Shown here: positions 1 to 5,004 of the stretch, in pieces
Numbering within the stretch: the first letter of the stretch is position 1
Layout of the letters: each line of letters begins with the position of its first letter
Origin: Paracoccaceae bacterium
GTDB taxonomy: Bacteria; Pseudomonadota; Alphaproteobacteria; Rhodobacterales; Rhodobacteraceae
Direction of reading: 5' to 3'
Assembly (NCBI GenBank): GCA_002746395.1
Contig: NVXA01000008.1
Span: forward strand, 90,100-95,103
Length of the DNA: 5,004 nucleotides
Made by a program: the position numbers and the translations under genes
Notes under the pieces: model-generated
The model's input: only the letters and a program-made list of their open reading frames with translations
Database searches by the model: none
What the model was told of the DNA's origin: nothing

Positions 1-95
1 GACCCGTCACTGTAAATCGGGGTGAACCCGCAAGCCGAAAGGGCCAGCGGGGCGGCTGCTAGGGTCAGGAATTTGCGGCGGCTAAATAACGACAT
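1..95 (-). CDS. lptE: LptE-type LPS-assembly lipoprotein, 5' part only
   Basis: Only the N-terminal 31 codons lie in the window; the gene runs off the left edge. The reading begins [20 protein letters not shown] and continues [11 protein letters not shown]. It shows a basic n-region (RRK), a hydrophobic core and a lipobox L-S-A-C with the lipidated Cys at residue 21, so it should be a signal peptidase II substrate. The CGFTPIY segment just after the Cys is typical of alphaproteobacterial LptE. That lipoprotein plugs the LptD barrel and helps insert lipopolysaccharide into the outer membrane. The ATG sits 14 bp inside the end of leuS in another frame. I see no Shine-Dalgarno sequence just upstream, so translation is probably coupled to leuS. 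In related bacteria this gene commonly follows leuS and precedes holA. The family call rests on a short N-terminus and on context. Confidence 0.8.
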   Translation of the reverse strand, partial: MSLFSRRKFLTLAAAPLALSACGFTPIYSDG

Positions 96-2622
96 TGATG
101 ATACGGCCCGGAACTACGATCAGTTTTTTCGGCGCATTTCCATCAAGCGCCCTGATTACAGCATCGTCCGCCAGCGCCAGTTTTTCAACCTCGGATTTCG
201 GCAAATCTTTGGCGACCTTGATTTCGGAGCGCCGTTTACCGTTGATCTGGATTGGCAGCGTAATGGTGTCATCGACCAACATGGCGGGATCAACGACAGG
301 CCAAGGCGCAGTTGTGACCATGCCTTGGCCGCCCATCAACGCCCAGACTTCCTCGGCCAGATGCGGGGTCATGGGTTGCATAAGCTGCGCCATGACTTGC
401 ATCGCGGCTTGTTTGTCCGCCTTGCCAGCCTTGGATTTCTGCAAAGTATTGGTGAATTCGTATAGCTTGGCGATGGCCTTGTTAAACGCAAAGCCCTCGA
501 TCCCTTTGGTCACATCGTCAATCGCACGGTGGGTCGCTTTGGCAAGGGCGAGGGCATCATCCGCCGTACCATTTGCATCACCCTCATCAATCTCCACCGT
601 CATACGCCAGATGCGTTGCAGGTGTTTCCATGCAGCTTCAGCACCTGCGGCTGTCCATTCTACATCGCGTTCGGGCGGGCTGTCGGACATGACGAACCAG
701 CGGGCGGTGTCGGCGCCGTATTGGTCGATGATGTCTTCTGGGTCGACGACGTTTTTCTTCGACTTTGACATCTTGATGATCGGACCGACGGTGATTTCTT
801 CGCCCGTGGTGCGTAGGGTTGCACCTTCCGCGGTGCGGATTACCTCGGAGGGGTTGTGATAAACCGTGCGGTTGTTCTTTTCCGTGGCGTAAAATTCATG
901 CGTAACCATGCCTTGTGTGAACAAAGCGTTAAACGGTTCAATCGCGGATTTCGGCAAGTGCCCTGTCTTTTCCATCGCACGCGCAAAGAAGCGGGAATAG
1001 AGCAGGTGCAGGATCGCGTGTTCAATCCCGCCGATGTATTGATCGACGTTCATCCAATATTCCGCTTCGGCCAGATCGGTCGGCGTTTCGGCGTTGGGCG
1101 AGGTGAAGCGGGCGTAATACCACGACGAATCCACGAAAGTATCCATCGTATCGGTTTCACGTTTGGCCGCCGCACCACATTTCGGGCAATCGACGTTGCG
1201 CCACGTTTCGTGACGATCCAGCGGGTTGCCGGGGCGGTCGAACGATACATCGTCTGGCAGCTTAACTGGCAGGTTCTCTTTCTTTTCCGGCACGATCCCG
1301 CAGGTATCGCAGTGGATCACCGGAATCGGGCAGCCCCAATACCGCTGGCGGCTGATACCCCAATCGCGCAGGCGATAGTTGGTGACGCCTTTGCCCATCT
1401 CGCGCGCTTCGATGCGCGAAATCACGTCGGCTTTGGCGTCGTCAATCGACATACCGTTCAGGAAATCGGAATTAATGATCGTGCCGGGGTCAGTGAATGC
1501 CACCGTGCCAACCTCGTAGTTTTCCCCGTCAGCGGAAACCACGGCCTTCACGTCCAGCCCATATTTCCGTGCGAAATCCAGATCGCGTTGGTCATGTGCA
1601 GGGCAACCGAAAATCGCGCCGGTGCCGTAATCCATCAAAATGAAGTTGGCGATATAGACGGGCAGCTCCACGCCCTCGATAAACGGGTGTGATACCGTCA
1701 ACCCTGTGTCAAAACCGCGTTTATCGGCTTTCTCCATCTCTTCGGCGGATGTTCCCATGCGGCGGCATTCCGCATTAAACGCCGCCACCTTCGGGTCACT
1801 TTCCAACGCCTTGGCCAGCGGATGGTCAGCCGAGACCGCAGCGAAGCTGGCCCCGAACAACGTATCGGGCCTTGTCGTGTAAACCTCAAGTTTATCAAAC
1901 CCGTCAGGGCCGCCATTCATATCAAAGCTGAACTGCAAACCTTGCGATTTACCAATCCAGTTTTTCTGCATGGTACGGACTTTTTCTGGCCACTCGCTCA
2001 GGTGATCCAGCGCTTCCAGCAATTCATCCGAATAATCGGAGATTTTGAAGAACCACTGCGTCAGTTCCTTACGCTCAACCGGCGCGTTTGATCGCCAGCC
2101 TTTGCCGTCAATCACCTGCTCGTTCGCCAAAACAGTCATATCGACAGGGTCCCAGTTCACAACAGCATTTTTGCGGTAAATCAGGCCGGCATCCAGCATG
2201 TCGATAAACATTGCCTGCTGTTTGCCGTAATATTCAGGGTCACAGGTGGCGAATTCGCGGGTCCAGTCCAGACTGAAGCCCAACGGCTTCATCTGTTCCT
2301 TCATGTCGGCGATATTCTTGTATGTCCATGTGCCGGGGTGGGTGTTGTTTTCCATCGCGGCGTTTTCTGCGGGCATTCCGAAAGCATCCCAACCCATTGG
2401 GTGCAAAACGTTAAATCCACGCGCAGATTTGAACCGCGCCACCACATCGCCCATAGTATAGTTGCGAACATGGCCGATATGAATGCGGCCGGACGGGTAG
2501 GGGAACATCTCAAGCACGTAATACTTTTCCCGCGAATCGTCGCGTTCCGCCTTGAAAACTTCGGCTTCATCCCAAGCTTTTTGCCACTTTGGTTCAGTTA
2601 CGCGCGCATTATATCGAGACAC
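82..2622 (-). CDS. leuS: Leucyl-tRNA synthetase (class I, with editing domain)
   Basis: A complete 846-aa cytoplasmic enzyme that charges tRNA(Leu) with leucine using ATP. Visible landmarks are HIGH at residues 48-51 (in [12 protein letters not shown]), the CP1 editing domain with TTRPDTLFG near 249-257 and [15 protein letters not shown] near 333-347 (editing-site Asp pair at 344 and 347), [11 protein letters not shown] near 420-430, and KMSKS at 617-621. Two CxxC pairs (Cys438/441 and Cys479/482) suggest an intact zinc-binding module of the Thermus type, which E. coli LeuRS lacks. The C-terminus ends [10 protein letters not shown], as expected for a full-length protein. The chosen start is GTG at 2622-2620 ([17 protein letters not shown]). 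A ribosome binding site AAGGGA (2632-2637) lies 9 nt upstream, and family members start at this point. The frame stays open to another GTG at 2655, but those 11 extra codons would include the ribosome binding site. It is followed by overlapping lptE. No frameshift or missing catalytic motif is seen. Confidence 0.97.
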   Translation of the reverse strand: MSRYNARVTEPKWQKAWDEAEVFKAERDDSREKYYVLEMFPYPSGRIHIGHVRNYTMGDVVARFKSARGFNVLHPMGWDAFGMPAENAAMENNTHPGTWTYKNIADMKEQMKPLGFSLDWTREFATCDPEYYGKQQAMFIDMLDAGLIYRKNAVVNWDPVDMTVLANEQVIDGKGWRSNAPVERKELTQWFFKISDYSDELLEALDHLSEWPEKVRTMQKNWIGKSQGLQFSFDMNGGPDGFDKLEVYTTRPDTLFGASFAAVSADHPLAKALESDPKVAAFNAECRRMGTSAEEMEKADKRGFDTGLTVSHPFIEGVELPVYIANFILMDYGTGAIFGCPAHDQRDLDFARKYGLDVKAVVSADGENYEVGTVAFTDPGTIINSDFLNGMSIDDAKADVISRIEAREMGKGVTNYRLRDWGISRQRYWGCPIPVIHCDTCGIVPEKKENLPVKLPDDVSFDRPGNPLDRHETWRNVDCPKCGAAAKRETDTMDTFVDSSWYYARFTSPNAETPTDLAEAEYWMNVDQYIGGIEHAILHLLYSRFFARAMEKTGHLPKSAIEPFNALFTQGMVTHEFYATEKNNRTVYHNPSEVIRTAEGATLRTTGEEITVGPIIKMSKSKKNVVDPEDIIDQYGADTARWFVMSDSPPERDVEWTAAGAEAAWKHLQRIWRMTVEIDEGDANGTADDALALAKATHRAIDDVTKGIEGFAFNKAIAKLYEFTNTLQKSKAGKADKQAAMQVMAQLMQPMTPHLAEEVWALMGGQGMVTTAPWPVVDPAMLVDDTITLPIQINGKRRSEIKVAKDLPKSEVEKLALADDAVIRALDGNAPKKLIVVPGRIINVVI

Positions 2623-2631
2623 TTTGGCGAT

Positions 2632-2637
2632 TCCCTT
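2632..2637 (-). promoter_or_regulatory. Ribosome binding site that sets the leuS start
   Basis: On the minus strand AAGGGA lies 9 nt before GTG at 2622. It favours this start over the in-frame GTG 33 nt further upstream (2655), which has no comparable site. Confidence 0.65.
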
Positions 2638-2788
2638 TTTTACACTCCGGCCCACGCCGAAAATCGGTTAATCCTTAAGTATCGGGTCAGGATTGCGGGA
2701 ACAAGTGGTATTGAGTCGCCCAAAACAGGCAAAGTGTGACATCCCTGCATCACCCCGTAGAACATTTATCACGTAATAGTCAGCTTGC

Positions 2789-2817
2789 TTGACCTGAACG
2801 GCAGGTTGGTTGATTAC
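2789..2817 (+). promoter_or_regulatory. Possible sigma-70-type promoter of the porin gene
   Basis: TTGACC (2789-2794) resembles a -35 box, and GATTAC (2812-2817), 17 bp downstream, is a weak -10 candidate with three matches to TATAAT. This would place transcription start near 2824 and give a leader of about 57 nt. The spacing and the -35 are good, the -10 is poor. The rest of the intergenic region between leuS and the porin (2623-2880) offers no convincing leuS promoter on the minus strand; a TTGTTC/GATACT pair there has only 15-bp spacing. Confidence 0.3.
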
Positions 2818-2880
2818 AGTACCACTCCTTGCCGGCAATCGGTGATAGGTGATTTTTAACTATAAATGAGAGAAAAAACG

Positions 2881-3912
2881 ATGAAAAACGTTCTTCTTAC
2901 GACTACAGCACTGGTTGCTATGGCTGGCGTAGCAGCTGCCGACGTTAACTGGGCAGGTTCTGCCGATATCGGTTACAACGACGTAATCAAAGGCGGCTCC
3001 TACTATGACGCAGCACTTGGTGTTGTTGGTTCCATGGATCTTGGCGACGGCTATGCAGCTTCCATCAGCTACGGCGTTGAGCTTGACATGATCCTTGGCA
3101 CAGCTACAGAAAACTGGGGCATGTACCCAACTATCGAAATCACTGCACCATTTGGTTCGCTAAAAGGCGGTGACTTGAACGATAAAGGTGCTTCCGAGTA
3201 CTTCTACGCTGACCGTGACGGCATGCTGCTTGACGCAGAGAACCACGATTCGGCCGGTCGCTTCGATCTTCGCGCTCTTGTTGAATTCGGCGACTACGGT
3301 CTAGCAGTTGGTGGCGTTGCTGATGCCGCTGGTGGTCTTGACGGTCTATCCGTTGGTGCTGGTGCAACATTCGGCAACATCACTCTTGGTCTATCGTACG
3401 ACGAAGCTGACCTTTCGATCGAAACTACACCGGTTGGCGCTGACGTGCTTGCAACTACTGGTCTAAGCATCGACACAACATTCGGTGCTGCTTCCATCGG
3501 CCTGTCCTACATCGACAATACTGTAGACACATCCATCGGTCTTGAAGTTGGCTACGACGTATCCGCAGACCTTTCGGTTGCTGCTTACTACGCAGACAAC
3601 ACAGGCGGCGACAACAAGTACGGCGTATCTGCAGCCTACACATCAGGCGCACTTGGCCTGGGCGCATACTTCGATAGCGGCGACGGCGCTACTGTTGACA
3701 CAATGGGCGTTGACGTTTCCTATGACGTGATGGCTGGCTTGACTGGTTATGTTGGTGCGTTCGACAACGGCACAACAACTGACTTCTACGTTGGTGCTGT
3801 TTATGACATCAACTCCAACCTTTCGGTTACTGTATCTTATGCAGACGCCAACGAAATTTCCGGTCCTGAATTCATGGACGGTACTTCGGTATTCATCTCC
3901 GCATCATTCTAA
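2881..3912 (+). CDS. Outer-membrane porin, Rhodobacter-type general porin family
   Basis: A complete 343-aa beta-barrel protein, likely a trimeric diffusion channel for small hydrophilic solutes. Residues 1-20 form a clear Sec signal peptide (MKNVLL..., hydrophobic core, VAAA), with cleavage before Asp21 (DVNWAGSADIGYND). The mature chain of about 323 aa is close to the roughly 300 aa of the R. capsulatus porin. It is built of alternating amphipathic strands with Tyr/Phe/Gly-rich turns and ends in Phe (SVFISASF), the C-terminal signal read by the BAM machinery. Residues about 91-131 (FGSLKGGDLNDKGASEYFYADRDG and on) correspond to strand 5, loop 3 and following in the R. capsulatus protein, where the loop narrows the pore. 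The protein is very acidic and has no Cys. An in-frame ATG at 2866 would add five residues (MREKT) before the signal peptide and would cover the likely ribosome binding site GAGAGA (2868-2873), so 2881 is preferred. It is monocistronic: a terminator follows at once. Substrate specificity cannot be read from the sequence. Confidence 0.93.
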   Translation: MKNVLLTTTALVAMAGVAAADVNWAGSADIGYNDVIKGGSYYDAALGVVGSMDLGDGYAASISYGVELDMILGTATENWGMYPTIEITAPFGSLKGGDLNDKGASEYFYADRDGMLLDAENHDSAGRFDLRALVEFGDYGLAVGGVADAAGGLDGLSVGAGATFGNITLGLSYDEADLSIETTPVGADVLATTGLSIDTTFGAASIGLSYIDNTVDTSIGLEVGYDVSADLSVAAYYADNTGGDNKYGVSAAYTSGALGLGAYFDSGDGATVDTMGVDVSYDVMAGLTGYVGAFDNGTTTDFYVGAVYDINSNLSVTVSYADANEISGPEFMDGTSVFISASF

Positions 3913-3937
3913 GCCTAACGGTTTAGTTTAGAATTAG

Positions 3938-3971
3938 AGAGGGCGGGCCGCTTGGCTCGCCCTTTTCTTTT
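3938..3971 (+). terminator. Rho-independent terminator of the porin gene
   Basis: The arm AGGGCGGGCC (3940-3949), a 4-nt loop GCTT and the arm GGCTCGCCCT (3954-3963) form a 10-bp GC-rich stem with one G-U pair. TTTCTTTT (3964-3971) follows as the U tract. It begins about 25 nt after the porin stop codon and separates the porin from the next gene. Confidence 0.92.
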
Positions 3972-3989
3972 GTTCTCTTGAATGAGAAC
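3972..3989. repeat. Perfect inverted repeat GTTCTC-N6-GAGAAC
   Basis: GTTCTC (3972-3977) and GAGAAC (3984-3989) are exact inverted 6-bp arms around TTGAAT. The repeat starts directly after the terminator U tract and ends 43 bp before the YggS-type gene. It could be an operator for that gene, a small leader hairpin, or chance. The central TTGAAT could also act as a weak -35, but I see no matching -10 at 16-18 bp. Confidence 0.4.
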
Positions 3990-4018
3990 GCTGCGCGCGG
4001 TAGGCATTCTTTGTAACC

Positions 4019-4023
4019 GGAGG
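4019..4023 (+). promoter_or_regulatory. Strong ribosome binding site that sets the start of the YggS-type gene
   Basis: GGAGG lies 9 nt before ATG at 4033. An in-frame ATG at 4024 touches this site directly and one at 3982 lies upstream of it, so neither is a plausible start. Confidence 0.8.
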
Positions 4024-4032
4024 ATGACACAC

Positions 4033-4698
4033 ATGGCGCTTTTAGATATTCAACAACGTATTGGTGTGGCCACGAAAAAGGCTGATCGGGCCGAGGGGTC
4101 GGTCAGGCTAATTGCTGTCTCCAAGGTCCAGCCGAACGCGCGGGTGGCGGATGTTCTGGAACAAGGGCATCGGTTGTTCGGGGAAAACCGTGTGCAGGAA
4201 GCGGCGGGAAAATGGCCGGATTTCAGGGCCGAGTTTACGGGTGTACAAGTGCATCTTATCGGCCCGCTCCAGTCAAACAAGGTAAATCAGGCGCTGGAAC
4301 TGTTTGAGGCTATCCATACCGTTGACCGCGAAAAGCTGGCGAAGAAGTTGGCTGATGCCGTGCAGAAACGTGGCAGTTGCCCCGAATTATTCATTCAGGT
4401 GAACACTGGCGAGGAGCCGCAGAAAGCCGGCGTGCTGCCTGCCGAAGTGGATAGTTTCGTTAAAACCTGCCGCGAGACGTACAACCTGCCAATCGCCGGA
4501 TTGATGGTTATCCCCCCTGTGAACGAGGAGCCATCTTTGCATTTTGCCCTGCTTGCCAAGATGGCTGCGCGCAACGGTTTGGACGGATTGTCGATGGGGA
4601 TGAGCAGTGATTTCGAGCGCGCCATTGCGCTGGGCGCGACGCATATTCGGGTGGGTTCCGCGATATTTGGCGAACGGGTGCCGAGCGTTAACCTTTAG
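4033..4698 (+). CDS. YggS/PROSC family pyridoxal-5'-phosphate-binding protein
   Basis: A complete 221-aa cytoplasmic protein of the family called YggS in E. coli and PLPBP/PROSC in humans. It folds as a single alanine-racemase-like TIM barrel and is thought to carry or buffer PLP; no enzyme activity is established for the family. Visible motifs are LIAVSKVQP with the Schiff-base Lys at 31, FGENRVQEAAGKW near 49-61, HLIGPLQSNK at 74-83, FIQVNTGEEPQKAGV near 120-134, GLMVIPP near 156-162, SMGMSSDFE at 187-195, and RVGSAIFG at 206-213, the last two around the PLP phosphate. Length is normal for the family (about 220-235 aa). The start is fixed by GGAGG 9 nt upstream. The gene begins about 60 bp after the porin terminator and so probably has its own promoter, which I cannot place with confidence. 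No obvious terminator follows. Confidence 0.95.
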   Translation: MALLDIQQRIGVATKKADRAEGSVRLIAVSKVQPNARVADVLEQGHRLFGENRVQEAAGKWPDFRAEFTGVQVHLIGPLQSNKVNQALELFEAIHTVDREKLAKKLADAVQKRGSCPELFIQVNTGEEPQKAGVLPAEVDSFVKTCRETYNLPIAGLMVIPPVNEEPSLHFALLAKMAARNGLDGLSMGMSSDFERAIALGATHIRVGSAIFGERVPSVNL

Positions 4699-4787
4699 GA
4701 TTTGGGCGGAAATACCGTGTACACAACACGTACACAATGCGTACACAACACGTATGTACGATTTGGGGCAATCGCACGTTAACCTTT
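4686..4787 (+). repeat. Two short direct-repeat pairs bracketing the 11-bp array
   Basis: CGTTAACCTTT occurs at 4686-4696 (spanning the end of the YggS-type gene) and again at 4777-4787. Inside these, GATTTGGG occurs at 4699-4706 and again at 4760-4767. The order is A-B-array-B-A, with all copies in the same orientation. The words are short, so chance is possible, but two exact pairs around one array are unusual. Confidence 0.5.
4716..4759. repeat. Four-copy 11-bp tandem repeat, core CGTACACAA
   Basis: Four consecutive 11-bp units are CGTGTACACAA (4716-4726), CACGTACACAA (4727-4737), TGCGTACACAA (4738-4748) and CACGTATGTAC (4749-4759). The first three share GTACACAA exactly, at an 11-bp step; the fourth has diverged to GTATGTAC. 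Because 11 bp is close to one helical turn, the cores face the same side of the DNA. The first unit contains the palindrome GTGTACAC (4717-4724), and the last overlaps CGTA-TG-TACG (4751-4760). It may be a cooperative protein-binding array or simply slippage. The array lies 18 bp after the YggS-type stop codon and about 180 bp before the next start. Confidence 0.75.
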
Positions 4788-4830
4788 TGATGACGCGCGG
4801 CGCGACCTGCTGCACTTTTGCCGCGCAAGG

Positions 4831-4847
4831 GTCGGAATTTTACCGAC
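4831..4847. repeat. Small inverted repeat GTCGG-N7-CCGAC
   Basis: Exact 5-bp arms (4831-4835 and 4843-4847) enclose AATTTTA. No T tract follows on either strand, so it is not a terminator. It may be a weak operator or have no function. Confidence 0.3.
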
Positions 4848-4876
4848 AATCATTCAATTCAAGAGCACTTATTCGC

Positions 4877-4905
4877 TTGCATAAACATATTCACAACAAT
4901 ATATT
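4877..4905 (+). promoter_or_regulatory. Probable sigma-70-type promoter of the terminal membrane-protein gene
   Basis: TATATT (4900-4905) matches five of six bases of the TATAAT -10 box. TTGCAT (4877-4882) lies 17 bp upstream and matches the first three bases of TTGACA. Transcription would begin near 4912, giving a leader of about 30 nt. The -10 overlaps the palindromic operator at 4901-4920, which fits repression by promoter occlusion. Confidence 0.45.
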
Positions 4906-4922
4906 CATCTTTATGAATATGT
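4885..4922. promoter_or_regulatory. AT-rich palindromic operator, ATTC-N8-GAAT, with an extra half-site
   Basis: ATATTCAT (4901-4908) and ATGAATAT (4913-4920) are perfect 8-bp inverted arms around CTTT, giving ATTC-N8-GAAT. A second left half-site, ACATATTCA (4885-4893), is an exact inverse of TGAATATGT (4914-4922). One right arm can thus pair with either of two left arms, whose ATTC words (4889 and 4903) are 14 bp apart. From memory, ATTC-N8-GAAT is the motif described for SqrR of Rhodobacter capsulatus, a persulfide-sensing ArsR-family repressor related to BigR. That attribution is inference. The palindrome itself is seen directly and covers the putative -10 and start point. Confidence 0.6.
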
Positions 4923-4941
4923 ATCTAAACGGAGAAATCGA

Positions 4942-5004
4942 ATGATACTTAATTGGAAAGTCGGGGGCGTATTCCTCGGTGTTGTTTTTCTGGCAGCCGT
5001 GCTG
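4942..5004 (+). CDS. Membrane protein N-terminus, possibly a YeeE/YedE-type sulfur transporter (partial)
   Basis: Only the first 21 codons are present, reading MILNWKVGGVFLGVVFLAAV then Leu. GGAG (4931-4934) lies 7 nt before the ATG and makes a good ribosome binding site. A short N-terminal stretch NWK is followed by a run of Gly, Val, Phe, Leu and Ala that looks like a first transmembrane helix rather than a cleaved signal. The NWK-GG-LG pattern recalls YeeE/YedE (DUF395) proteins of Rhodobacteraceae, which import thiosulfate or other reduced-sulfur species. The SqrR-like operator just upstream agrees with that. The fragment is too short to prove the family; any small inner-membrane protein could begin this way. 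That it is a real gene start is more certain than its function. Confidence 0.55.
   Translation, partial: MILNWKVGGVFLGVVFLAAVL

Larger units (their letters stand above)
4699..4941. other. Non-coding regulatory region between the YggS-type gene and the terminal membrane-protein gene
   Basis: No convincing coding region lies here on either strand. In order it holds the bracketed 11-bp array (4716-4759), a possible weak long-loop hairpin GCGCGG/CCGCGC (4795-4800 and 4821-4826), the GTCGG/CCGAC hairpin (4831-4847), several ATTC words (4852, 4857, 4871, 4889, 4903), the candidate promoter and the AT-rich operator. Base composition changes sharply from GC-rich (about 4790-4835) to AT-rich (about 4848-4930) on approaching the promoter. 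Confidence 0.6.

Noticed and set aside
95..1692. Open frames on the plus strand opposite leuS (for example 95-859 and 856-1692)
   Set aside because: They are antisense to an intact, well-conserved leuS and show no recognisable protein signature; long antisense frames are common in GC-rich coding DNA.
2861..2866. TATAAA as the porin -10 box
   Set aside because: It would start transcription inside the ribosome binding site region, leaving under 10 nt of leader, and no -35 lies at a proper distance.
3140..3667. Open frames opposite or within the porin gene
   Set aside because: They lie inside a complete porin; their low-complexity Arg/Gln-rich translations are what repeated porin codons give in other frames.
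3972..3989. LexA (SOS) box from GTTC...GAAC
   Set aside because: The alphaproteobacterial LexA site is a direct repeat GTTC-N7-GTTC. Here the arms are inverted with a different spacing.
4716..4759. CRISPR array or plasmid iteron origin
   Set aside because: The 11-bp units are directly adjacent with no spacers, so it is not CRISPR. No rep gene or DnaA-box cluster is seen, and the neighbours are chromosomal housekeeping genes.
4686..4787. CtrA binding sites from the TTAACC words
   Set aside because: The full alphaproteobacterial motif needs TTAA-N7-TTAAC. Only isolated half-sites are present, 91 bp apart.
4607..4945. Plus-strand frame running from the YggS-type gene across the intergenic region
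   Set aside because: It starts inside the YggS-type gene in another frame, crosses the tandem repeat and promoter region, and has no ribosome binding site or family signature.

Overview
The window looks like a chromosomal segment of a marine alphaproteobacterium of the Rhodobacteraceae (Roseobacter-like). Three things point there. LeuRS is followed, with an overlap, by an LptE-type lipoprotein. The porin resembles the Rhodobacter porin family, with an 'ADV' mature N-terminus and a terminal Phe. The YggS-type protein reads like members of that family. This placement rests on recognising protein sequence, not on a database search.

Layout. Minus strand, 1-2622: leuS, a complete leucyl-tRNA synthetase, and after it the first 31 codons of lptE, whose start lies inside the end of leuS. 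A divergent intergenic region of about 258 bp (2623-2880) carries the upstream signals of leuS and of the porin. Plus strand, 2881-3912: a complete, very acidic outer-membrane porin with a signal peptide, closed by a clear rho-independent terminator (about 3938-3971). Plus strand, 4033-4698: a complete YggS/PROSC-type PLP-binding protein with a strong GGAGG ribosome binding site. A 243-bp non-coding stretch follows (4699-4941). It holds a four-copy 11-bp tandem repeat, two pairs of short direct repeats around it, a hairpin, and an AT-rich palindromic operator lying on a probable promoter. Plus strand, 4942 to the window end: the first 21 codons of a membrane protein, tentatively a YeeE/YedE-type sulfur transporter.

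The coding part is mostly housekeeping: tRNA charging, LPS export to the outer membrane, outer-membrane permeability and PLP homeostasis. lptE and the porin both serve the outer membrane, but they lie on opposite strands with no sign of shared control. The less ordinary part is 4686-4941. The operator there has the spacing ATTC-N8-GAAT, which I recall for the SqrR/BigR persulfide-sensing ArsR-family repressors. That would fit a sulfur-transport gene downstream. The 11-bp phased array beside it has no explanation I recognise. I see no IS element, tRNA, rRNA, CRISPR array or phage gene.
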